Assembly (NCBI RefSeq): GCF_000224145.3
Contig: NC_020172.2
Span: 4,369,961 to 4,433,960 of the forward strand
Reading direction: 5' to 3'
DNA length: 64,000 nt
DNA from: Ciona intestinalis
Taxonomy: Eukaryota; Chordata; Ascidiacea; Phlebobranchia; Cionidae
How positions within the stretch are numbered: position 1 is the first letter of the stretch; every line of letters begins with the position of its first letter. The position numbers and the translations under genes were made by a program. The notes beneath the pieces were generated by a model. That model was not told the DNA's origin. It ran no database searches and saw only the letters and a list, made by a program, of their open reading frames with translations. Positions 51,822-62,600 of the stretch are shown here, piece after piece.

Positions 51822-54800
51822 TTAATTTCCAGAAACATAAGCTGGACTTACAGCTGGTTGATCATTGATTGCCTTGGTAAAATAATGTATGTTGTTTTAA
51901 ATTGGGCATTGAAGAATATAAAAATATATCTTGGCATTGACTTCGGAATAGGAATTAAAAGTCTTGATAAAAAACTTCTCTTGCTACTTACTTCATTGTA
52001 GGCAGGCGGCTGAGCAATCTTTTTTTTCTTGCTTGGTTTACAGCACCAGAAACATAAAATTGATAAAAACAATATTGCAAGTGGAATTCCAACAGATAAT
52101 CCGATAGTTCTTGACAAAGGAGTCTTTCCTAAACAAAAAACAAATTACCAAGTCAAAGTACGATAGATTAAGTTATAAAACATGAATGTATTTAGGTAAC
52201 TCACTTTATCTCTACGTGGCCGGAAAACGACAGTCGTTATAACATGGGTGTTCTGTTTCATACACCTCATGTTAGCTTACGAGTTATCACATATGTAACG
52301 TGTGGGTTTGTTTGGGTTGTACCTGGTGCTGGAGTTGTAATTGCAGGTGATAAGGAGCTTAGTATAAATGTTGCATCATAACAATTGGGAAGGGAAGATA
52401 CAACTGTTCTTATTGTAGTTACTGATGTTAATTCATGATTCTCAGGTGTACATGGGGGTGCAGCATTGCTTGAAGAATTAAAAATATGACTTTATTTATA
52501 GCTTTCATTATAATTATTTAAATTGGCTTTTAACATAGTTTTGAAAATAACTCTATTCATATGCCTAGAGATTGCCAAGCTAATATTTGTAATATTTAAG
52601 TCTTTTTAAAGTAAATTTACCCAGCACGTCCGCTACTGCATTTCTGTTCATTTTCTTTAAATTACAGTTTATTTCCTGTTGTTGACAATAAAATTCTTAC
52701 ATATAAAAAAAACAACAAACACAGCTGTATATTAAATCAGTTCCACAATGATGATGTGCATATATAAAATGGGTGTACTTACTTCAGAAATAAGTATTTG
52801 TTGACACATGGATGAAAGAATGGGTTTGGTTCACTACAAGGGCATTCACAGCTAAACCTGTTCCAAGTAGTCATACATTTAGGCACCTGGTAACAAAAGC
52901 TTCAATTTAAAAATACCAAACATATTTTATTAACATTGCATGTTTACCACTTTTGAACAGATACAAGTTTGCTGCATGCCCCAACTACAACCTATTCTTG
53001 GCTGCTTCGCGATAATAAATGCATTTGTGCCGGGAAGTGGCAGAAGTTTGAAGTCATAACAAGTAGGGTTGCTGCTGGTTCTTCCGGAGTAAGCACTCTG
53101 CTCTTCTGATATCTGTGGTGCATTATTCACTTACAAAAAGCTGTATGTTTAAAAATACCAAGAGAAATGCACTAAACCTACCNNNNNNNNNNNNNNNNNN
53201 NNNNNNNNNNNNNNNNNNNNNNNNNNNNNNNNNNNNNNNNNNNNNNNNNNNNNNNNNNNNNNNNNNNNNNNNNNNNNNNNNNNNNNNNNNNNNNNNNNNN
53301 NNNNNNNNNNNNNNNNNNNNNNNNNNNNNNNNNNNNNNNNNNNNNNNNNNNNNNNNNNNNNNNNNNNNNNNNNNNNNNNNNNNNNNNNNNNNNNNNNNNN
53401 NNNNNNNNNNNNNNNNNNNNNNNNNNNNNNNNNNNNNNNNNNNNNNNNNNNNNNNNNNNNNNNNNNNNNNNNNNNNNNNNNNNNNNNNNNNNNNNNNNNN
53501 NNNNNNNNNNNNNNNNNNNNNNNNNNNNNNNNNNNNNNNNNNNNNNNNNNNNNNNNNNNNNNNNNNNNNNNNNNNNNNNNNNNNNNNNNNNNNNNNNNNN
53601 NNNNNNNNNNNNNNNNNNNNNNNNNNNNNNNNNNNNNNNNNNNNNNNNNNNNNNNNNNNNNNNNNNNNNNNNNNNNNNNNNNTTTTCAATTTAAACTTCT
53701 AATACAAACAAAAATGTGTGTAAAGACACAATCCAGACAGTGGCGTATTTAAAGAAGATTGACAAACCAGCACTAACCAGCATTTCCTAGACCATACGTC
53801 AGAATAATAACTGAATTGTTGAGCTGTTCATTCGCTCTTATTTGAGCAGACAAGATTGTCGACCCAGGATCATTGGGGATGCCATCGGACATAAAGAGGA
53901 TTACCCGATCTATTTCAGAAGGATCTATTTTTTTAATATTGAAGTCTGTTTAACGCAAATGCAAAAATAATGTATACATAAAAAGTAACAAAGTCTATAT
54001 AATGGCAAGTTAGATGTAGATACACCAAGCTAAAGTAATAATGTAATAGAACCTTAATAATGTGATGGAATGTATTAAAAACAAGTGATAACATTCTCTT
54101 GCATTAAATTACCTGAAACTGACGGTTCTTGTTGAAAGAAAGAAAATGCCTTTTGCAGAGCTGGTGCATAATTGGTGCCACCTGAAATTTGTATTCATAT
54201 TTGTAAATATAAAAACTGCCATAAACAGACATTAGGTGTATGAAACAGAACACCCTTTTCATAACGACTGTCAAGTTACATCCACATGAGGATAAAGAAA
54301 GTTATTTTCCAAAAATTAGCATGACTTTAATATGGCATTTTCAATGAATGAATGAATGTGAATGTCTTATTTGTATGGTTGATAATTTGGACCACCCATT
54401 AGTGATCAATGTGTTGGAGAAATTTTCGTTAAATGTCTTGCCCAAGAACAAAGTTGCCAACAATGGTAGCAGTGCTAAACAGTTTACCTCCACTTGAAAT
54501 AGTATCCACAAAATCTTCAACTTTTTTCTTGTTTTGAGGTGAAGCATCAGCAAATGTTGTTGCAAAACATTGATCACTGGCGACAGTTGATCGAAAAGGC
54601 ACAAAAATACTCGAAAATGCCATAACTGCAAACTGAAATGGGGAAAATCAAATTTAAGTAAAAAGTTTTATGGATTTTATAGATAAAAATAACTTTATTA
54701 CGGTAGCGAAGAATTTGAAACATTTAAACGGAAAAGACACATAGATACAAAACAACAGTTGTTATAGTTATAAACATATTTACATTTGTTTGAAAGAAAA

Positions 54801-57181
54801 TGAGTGTGGGCGCTACACCCAGCAGACAAATAATACAGTATCAAGGCTTAAAATTAACACTGGACAAACAAAAAGTGATAACACATTTAAAACCAATTTG
54901 TATATAGTATACCGTTATAAATGGCTTGATAATTTATGTTATAAATGTGTTTATAATGGGTCTCATATGCAAAAATCATGCATGAATACTTACTCTATCT
55001 TGTGGGTTAAGGGTGTTGACAACACTTTTAGCAGCTTCTTTTGCTAAGTTCATGTTCGTTACACCCATTGAACCACTTTTGTCAATAACGATAACGACTT
55101 GTTTAGGCTTTGGTACATTTGCTTGTACATACCACGGTCTGCAAAGATATTTTATTTGTAATTTGTATATTTAGTCTTACCTAGTAAAAAACAAGCTGAC
55201 CATTCCACTGGGTTGAAGCAATTGCTGTCAAGTGTCTTTCCCATGAACACATGTACCAACAATGGTAACAGCATTGAGCTTCAAACCCATAATCTATTCT
55301 CTGGGATTATAGGCAGACGGGCTAACTACTGCGTCATGGTGGTTGATACATGTATTCATAATTATAGTTAATCTAAAAAGGTGGCTGGCTAAATAATAAA
55401 GTTTGGCGCTTTTAGTTTACATAAACTTTTACAGGTAATACCTGAATCGGTTATCAAATGAGCCACAGTTAGTGGCACGCAAAGACGGGAACAGCGTTGT
55501 AACACCTTGTTCACTACCAAAGTATTGCCACTTAAGTGAGGGAAGGTTCTGATAGTTTTGAATGCAAGCGTTTTTGAAACCATTTTGTAATTTAGTTGGA
55601 TTGAGGGGGGAATTGGAAGATTTGCGCTCACAAACTTGACCAGAGTTAACCTGAAAGTCAAAATATAATATAAGGCAGTATAGTATTATCACTTTAGCAG
55701 AACATTGATAGAAGTATAAACAGTTACATATGTCCAGTAATTTGTGTATCTAATAAAACATCAAACATTTATACAAAATGCTGTATTTTCTTTTACTAAT
55801 TGCTGGTTAAAGGTGGCTGTACACAGTATCAGACATGCGAATTCGCCTACGAAGTCGTATGCAAACCCATAACCGAGTTCCGCATGCGGCAGCGAAATCC
55901 GGACAAAACAAACAAAACGGACGAATTCCGGATACTGTGTACAGCCACCTTAATATGTTTTTGATAAAGTTGATTGTGGTAGTTAAAGCCTATATACTGT
56001 TTAGCATTCACCATGATAATTTGGAAATTCAATTATAAAATATTGTTTTATTATCATGTATGTTATATAAATATGCTGATGTAAATATTTTGTGTGACAA
56101 ACACATTTAAACATATGCAGGTATATGACTCTTATTAAGCCTTCTTGCAATGCACTGAAAACGGACGTTTCGGCGCTATGTTTTGGTGGTCTTTATCTGG
56201 GTAAATAATTGTATTATAAGTCTTACCTTTTGTTTAAACGAAGGGTCAAACTCCAATTCACTATTGGTCAGCATGCAGCATTCGGTGTTTGATGACGTCG
56301 TTCCCGTGTATGACGTCACAACAGCATCGCGAAGCCGTCGAACGACCGCTTTCCGCTCTAGAAATTTTCGACTGAAATCGCTCGCTATCTGCGTGAACAT
56401 AAGAAAATGGCTAAATATACAGAACTGTTGGGTAAAATGGAACACTTTTAGCACATACTATCCCGTATTTCCTTTTCGTGTTTTAAACAGTTACCAAACG
56501 CTATTTTATATTCGCGAGGCTAGGGTGGGGAAAGATGAGACACCTTTTCATTTTAATTTCTCGCCCCAATTGGTAGTAAACAAAGAAAATTCAAAGAATT
56601 ATAAAACCGTATTCTTAGACCGATGTTAATTGTTTAAAACACAATCAGAACATTTTAATATTATGTGCTAAAGGTGTCCCATATTCCTCCACCCTACTAT
56701 ATGACTTGGCATCTAAACTTGCGCTATGTTGGCGCGAGTTACATTGGACTCAACTTAAAAAGCTAAAAAGCTTCTCTGGTTCGTATTGTCGCCATACAAG
56801 CCTTGCATTATAATGCATTATAAAATATTCATCTTATTTCACACTTACTGCGTCAAGTAGACTTGATTCTTGTAGTGGCTGATTGGTATAAGTCAATGTG
56901 TCGAGGTACGCCTGGAAATTCGTAATTGTTTACTGGTTTAGGGGAATAACTATATGACTCATTTATTCGTGACGTAGCTACTTAACGTGTTGTACGTTCG
57001 TAGTATCGCTTACGAAACAGAAATTCTCCAAATTTTAACTTACCTGCATTTGGCTTTGCTTCAGTGCATTCTCTGTGAGGTTAAAAATCGTGTTCGAGAA
57101 AACAAGGGGATTTATTCCAGAGTTAAAACATTCCCCTTTTGAAGCGATTAACATTAACGCAAAAACGATTACCAAATTCAT
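51822..57181 (-). CDS. CACHD1: CACHD1-like VWA/cache-domain membrane protein, copy a (interrupted by a 500-N gap)
   Basis: 5' exons: 57044-57181 (start 57181, signal peptide), 56849-56911, 56227-56388, 55442-55650, 54994-55138, 54488-54632, 54113-54181, 53778-53945. After the gap come 52948-53129, 52783-52886, probably a 15-nt exon at 52621-52635, 52323-52468, 51992-52128 and 51822-51872 (stop 51822-51824). The order is alpha2/delta-like N-terminal region (LKWQYFGSEQGV, RPWYV), VWA domain with an intact MIDAS (DKSGSMG), then after the gap LPGTNAFII, a Cys-rich CECPC stretch, one transmembrane helix (TIGLSVGIPLAILFLSILCF) and a short tail rich in Lys with PPAYNE. These match vertebrate CACHD1, which modulates voltage-gated calcium channels. 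The cache domains should lie in the gap. Confidence 0.85.
52195..52322 (-). mobile_element. SINE 3' module, reverse, ending at a CACHD1-like exon border
   Basis: On the plus strand it reads GTGGCCGGAAAACGACAGTCG ... TGTTCTGTTTCATACACC ... GTTATCACATATGTAACG. It lies in the intron after exon 52323-52468, right beside its donor. Confidence 0.68.
52621..52635 (-). CDS. Candidate 15-nt micro-exon of CACHD1-like copy a
   Basis: The exon at 52783-52886 ends in phase 2 and the one at 52323-52468 needs phase 2 at its start. The only piece I found that bridges them without a stop is this 15-nt segment (AG acceptor next to 52635, GTAAAT donor below 52621), giving LNSGRAGN. A longer exon from the acceptor near 52654 is open in the right frame at its 3' end but does not fit the upstream phase. 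The polypyrimidine tract is poor, so this is a guess. Confidence 0.35.
53183..53682. other. Assembly gap (500 N) within CACHD1-like copy a
   Basis: Exactly 500 Ns, so its true length is unknown. It removes the end of the VWA domain and the cache region of copy a. The sequence on its right edge (from 53683) is nearly identical, in reverse complement, to copy b up to about 63497, so the gap starts where a near-perfect inverted repeat is being traversed. Confidence 0.95.
55811..55950. mobile_element. 140-bp palindromic MITE with perfect 20-bp terminal repeats (Harbinger-like)
   Basis: Terminal repeats AGGTGGCTGTACACAGTATC (55811-55830) and its exact reverse complement (55931-55950). TAA flanks both sides (55808-55810 and 55951-55953), which fits the 3-bp TWA duplication of PIF/Harbinger elements. 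The interior has a further GAATTC-centred near-palindrome. Inserted in intron 3 of CACHD1-like copy a; perfect ends suggest it is young. Confidence 0.75.
56428..56702 (+). mobile_element. MITE inserted into another MITE of the same family
   Basis: 56428-56518 is a reverse partial copy (TGGGTAAAATGGAACACTTTT ... GTGTTTTAAACAGTTACC). At 56521 a second, sense copy begins TAGGGTGGGGAAAGATGAGAC and runs to CCTCCACCCTACTATAT at 56702. Lies in CACHD1-like copy a. Confidence 0.68.
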
Positions 57182-58868
57182 GTTTCATTTATAAATATTC
57201 TGTACATAAATAAATAAAGTTTAGGGCTAGTGAAGAATTCTTGCGTTACGTTATCTGCTAACCACTAACGAATAACCCCTAACTACCAACCTCTAACATT
57301 TCCCACCAGCCGTATTTATTACGTACCGGATGATTTTTGACTATTACCTAGAGTTTATAATACCTATAAGTTTATTAAGCATATTCCTAGACTCGAGACG
57401 TTCTGTAATATTACTACAGCGCCACAGTGGCTAAACGTTCGCTATATAATACAGGCAGACGTGTAACATACACAACGCGTAACCCCCTCAGGCAACGATA
57501 TAAGTATATTTTCGTATCCACATGCCTTAAATTCTCACTGTCTACATAAAACAATATACAAACTACACATTTCTATCTATATTCTGTGGTTTTGGGATCT
57601 AAGTAAGTAAGACGCTTCTGTGTCTTAGCATAGTATACTTCAGTATACTATGGTCTTAGTCTTATAAATGGAAAATCGTATGCGTCATGAAAGTAAAAAT
57701 GTAGAACTCCGTGCTGGACAGTCATAAACGCGCGCTCATCGGAAATTTACCAGTTATATTTCTCTCGCGCGCACAACTGCTATATAACTTTGGTGGAATT
57801 TTCCAGACACTTGCGAAAAACAACGTTTCTCTTAATTTTGCACAGGTATACACCAAACAAATTATTCTACGTAAAATATTTGAACAGTGCTTGTTTTCCT
57901 TGAAAATATTTGACATATAGGAATTAATGACCAGTTCTGACGCTTGTTGCTGTATATTTTGCAATGGGTTTTAAAACGTTTTATTTTGTTATTGCCTTTT
58001 TATGAATAAGTCATGACCAAACTGTGCAAATACGAATAGTCAGACCAATACAATCATACGCTTTGTTTGTATTATACCATGATTATACCCGATTACAGTA
58101 TAAGTTAAAAATGACGATAAAACAATCAAACATAAAACACATAAGTCACTGTTGTTGTACCTGACTCAGACAACAAACAAATTTTATATGGGTAACTAAC
58201 TGCTGCCTGTTACGTACGTACAATAGTTTCCTGTTATGCAAATTGTTTACAATTACATTACACTGCTCTCGCATTTCTTGGTATTCTCGCTTATAAAATA
58301 CCCTGTTAACATATTTGGACAGTTTTACATTAAACACATTCAACAAAATAACTTATTACACTGTAGACCTGATGTTTTACGAGTTTACCTGTTCTACAAC
58401 TACAGTATATATATATATATTAATATTGTTCACTCAATTTCCGATTACGTCACATCAGTTTTCACCACGTCTTAGAACCTTTTTAAGTGGTCTCGAATTT
58501 GAATAAAAATATACTATAATTACATCGATTAATATTTGTATATATTATGTATAAAATAAACAATTTCAGGCTAAATTTTCGCCTGTTTAAACCCCTTTTC
58601 TCGCTTACTTTCATCGCCTAATAATCAAAAACGTAACTAATAATGATGTAAACACTAAACAGTTGTGCAAGCGCATGCTTCCGGAATTATGACGTTATAT
58701 GCTCGCGAGTGAAATGAGTATATCAGTGTCCCATGACGCAATTGCTGTTTTGTTGTTCTTCGACACGTATATCTTACATGCTCATATGTATCTTGAACTC
58801 GGGTCGCGTGTTTATACCTTACAAATTTGCAACATATATATAAGGGGAAAATTTGAACCTTGCTTTGT

Positions 58869-59031
58869 ATAGTAGGGCGGGGTAAGGTGGGACATGTTTT
58901 ATTCACTTTTCTCGTCCCATTTAGAAGTAAAAATGAATACTTACAGCATAATATAACCGTAGCCTCGCAAAAATACGGAAATATTGGATTCGGTGCTAAC
59001 CTTATCCCATCTTACCCTACAGTACTATATA
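58869..59031 (+). mobile_element. MITE (TAGTAGGGTGGGG family) between the two CACHD1-like genes
   Basis: Left end TAGTAGGGCGGGGTAAGGTGG and right end CTTACCCTACAGTACTATA, shortened inside. Confidence 0.68.
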
Positions 59032-59370
59032 TTGAGATTGGAAAATGCGAAAGCTTGTCAATATTTAAAGTAGGCTGCAATGAAACCACATATTGTGTTG
59101 CCTGAGGATATCACGAGACAGTCTGTAATAATTTTAAACTTTTCCACCGAACAAAATCGCGCAAGTTCCTATTCTGTGTATTTGTAAAATTGCAGTCCTG
59201 CCAAAATTTACTTTCATAATAATACGAATCACGTTAAAAAACGCGTTTAGTAGTCAAAATGCAGAAAATATTAAGGGCCCTATAGAGGCTATAATATTAT
59301 ACAGTTGGACAGATTTTATGCTTGTCTATGTTGCAATGTACTTTATGGATAGTATTAAACTCTTAAAATA

Positions 59371-59573
59371 TAGTGGGGTGGAAAAAGATAGGACACCTTT
59401 AGCACAAAATATTTAGATATCCTGGTCGGTCGTGTTTTAAACAATTAACATTGGTCTATGAAAGTCGCGAGGGCAAGGTTTTATATTTCTTTGAATGTTC
59501 TTTGTTTACTACCAAAATGTACGAGAAAATAGAATGAAAAGACGTCCCATCTTCCCCCATCCTCCTATACTTA
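59371..59573 (-). mobile_element. MITE (TAGTAGGGTGGGG family) 37 bp before CACHD1-like copy b
   Basis: Ends TAGTGGGGTGGAAAAAGATAG and GACGTCCCATCTTCCCCCATC, interior reversed. It ends a few tens of bases upstream of the start codon at 59610, so it may lie in the 5' UTR or proximal promoter. Confidence 0.72.
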
Positions 59574-59609
59574 TTTGTTTGGTAGCTTTTTATATGACGT
59601 AGTAGACCG

Positions 59610-62600
59610 ATGTTTTTCGCGGTCGCTTTTACACTTGTTTCTATGATGTCGAATACGGAATGCTTCGATCCAGGAATTAATCCCTATGTTTTCTCAAATA
59701 CTATTGTAAATCTCACTGAGAATTCATTAAAGTACAGAGAGATGCAGGTGAGATGATTTAAACTGCTGTGTATTATAGTTACAGTCTTTAAACTTCAAAG
59801 CTGTTGGCCTATTAATGTATTGCCACTTTCTTTTATAGGGTGTGTATTCAATATTATATGTGGGTGAGGTCCCGCAGTCTGACACACCTTCGGCCCTATA
59901 GATTATAAGGCTAATGACGTGTCAGTTGTGTATTGAAAACGAAAACGACAAGTTCTTACAGGGTATAACAACAGTGATAAAGAAATCTAGTTGTAAATTA
60001 TGGTTTGGCTGTTTTAATAAATCCAATTTATTACACAGGCTTACATAGACACATTAACATACGTTGATCAACCGCTGAACAGTCAGAACCTACTTGATTC
60101 GGTAAGTAATTTGCGCCTTGACGATTTGCTTTTAAATATGAATGAATAAATGTAACTGCTTTCTCCTCACGTAGCAGAGCAACGACAGTCGCTATACACA
60201 GATGTTCTGTTTCATACACCTCGTGCCCGCTTACGAGTTACTACGTATCTAACTTTGTAGGTGACTATTCATTTTTTGGTGCATGACTGGCAATTTAGAT
60301 AACTCATAAGAGACCACTGAGTTGGAGGCTTGGAGCGATTGCCGTTATGGGGCTGGCCAAAGAACAGAAGGCGTATGCCCACAATAGTAGCAGCGATGAG
60401 CCCTCACGTTACAATGACTTTATTTAATAACAAGTTATCATATTGTGAAAAGTTTTGACATGTTTGTTGGGATGTTAACAGATTGCAAGTGAGTTCGGTC
60501 GAAAATTTCAAGATCGAAAAGCAGTTGTGAGGCGTCTTAGAGACGCTGTTGTGACGTCATACAGAGGAACAACGTCATTAAACAGCGAGTGTTGCAGAAT
60601 GACCGATAGCCAATTGGAGTTTGATCCATCATTTAAACAAAAGGTAGAGACCATACAAACGTTATAATACTACTTTAGCGGAGCAATGTATTTTTCGCGT
60701 ATCACTCAACAAAAAGTTAAAGGTGTATATACCATCTATCTAAAAATGAAAAGTTGTAAATAGGTAGGGGTATGTTTAAAACTTTGATGGTACCTTCAGA
60801 TCACATTTAAGCATCTCTATCTATATAGAAATTTTAAATTTTCATTGGTATGCCCCTTTAAAAGATCGCACGCAGGAAGCGTCCTGCAACGTAGCGACCG
60901 CATGCCTTTTCCCTTTTTCGCCATGCTTGTTTTTCATACTACTTCGTTATGATTGATTCTGATATAAGCTCGCACAACGAACGCTGCGCAACAATACGTA
61001 AACAGCAGTATTCACCTTTCTTTTTTCCCATACAATAAACATCAGCAATCTGATGAATGTTTTTTTGTTAAATGCTAACTGATAACACTAATTACGATTG
61101 ACTGCTCTTTTGTTTTCATGGAACATCAATTTGGACTTAATTTTCCTAAATGATTATAGTAGGGTGGGGTAAGATGGGACACCTTTTTATTTCATTTTCT
61201 TGTCCCATTTGGTAGTAAGAAAAGGACATTTAAAGAACTATAAAACCGTATATCCTTACGGCCTTCCACAGACCGTTATTATAATTGTTTAAAACACGAT
61301 CAGGATGTTTGGGTATTATATGCGTTAGAGGTATCCCGTCTTCCCCCATCCTACTATATATGTATCGTGTTTTAAACATTTGCGCGGAATGTATAAAGCA
61401 GTATTTAACTTGCAGGTCAACTATGGGCAAGTTTGTGAGCGCAAATCTTCCAATTCCCCCCTCAATTCAACAAAATTACAAAATGGTTTCAAAAACGCTT
61501 GCATTCAAAACTATCAGAACCTTCCCTCACTTAAGTGGCAATACTTTGGTAGTGAACAAGGTGTTACAACGCTGTTCCCGTCTTTGCGTGCAACCGACTG
61601 TGGATCATTTGACAACCGATGCAGGTATTACCTGTTAAAGTTTGTGCAAACTAAAAAGTACCAGTGAAACCTATATTATTCCGCCCCAGCAAGACACGTA
61701 ACAGCAATCGCTTCAAGCCAGTGGTCCTTTATACATTTATATAATGTTATACGTGATATGTAATGTTTTTGTATTTTACCAGGACCAAATATAGGTATAC
61801 AGTAGGGTGGGGGAAGATGGGGCAGCTTTAGCACATAACATCCAAATATCTTGATCGTGTTTTTAACAATTAACAAAGGTCTATGGGAGTCCTGGGGTTA
61901 CGGTTTTATAATTCTTTGAATTTTCTTTGTTTACTACCAAATGAAACGAGAAAATATAATAAAAGGGTGTCCAATCTCCTCCCACCCTACTATACATTAC
62001 AAAAAATTATTTCCAAGGCCATGGTATGTACAAGCAAATGTACCCAAACCAAAACAAATCGTTATCGTTATTGACAAAAGTGGATCCATGGGTGTAACGA
62101 ACATGAACTTAGCAAAAGAAGCTGCTAAAAGTGTTGTCAACACCCTTAACCCACAAGATAGAGTAAGTATTCATGCATGATTTTTGCATATGAGACCCAT
62201 TATAAACACATTTATAACATAAATTATCAAGCCATTTATAACGTAATTCTATATACAAATTGGTTTTATTGTGTAATCACTTTTTGTTTGTCCAGTGTTA
62301 ATTTTAAGCCTTGATGCTGTATTATTTGTCTGCTGGGTGTAGCGCCCACACTCATTTTATTCCAAACAAATGTAAATATGATTAGAACTATAACACCTGT
62401 TGTTTTGTCTCTATGTGTCTTTTCCCTTTAAACGTTTTAAATTTTTCGCTACTGTAATCGCCAAGACAAATAAAGTTATTTTTATCTATAAAATCCATAA
62501 AACTTTTCACTTAAATTTGATTTTCCCCATTTCAGTTTGCAGTTATGGCATTTTCGAGTATTTTTGTTCCTTTTCAATCAACTGTCGCCAGTGATCAATG

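Larger units (their letters stand above)
57182..59609. promoter_or_regulatory. Divergent 2.4-kb intergenic region between the CACHD1-like pair
   Basis: The two genes start on either side and read outward, so this stretch must hold both promoters. It contains a CCCCTAAC-type repeat (57225-57340) and two MITEs (58869 and 59371). I could not see a mirrored promoter, so the inverted symmetry of the coding exons does not visibly extend into it. Confidence 0.5.

Noticed and set aside
53115-53702. Open frames of about 190 codons on both strands
   Set aside because: They consist almost wholly of Ns from the assembly gap.
55387-55692. Alternative minus-strand open frame over CACHD1-like exon 4
   Set aside because: Two frames are open across 55442-55650. 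The VNSGQVCERK frame was kept because its phase fits exon 3 and exon 5 and it matches the paralogue at 61416.
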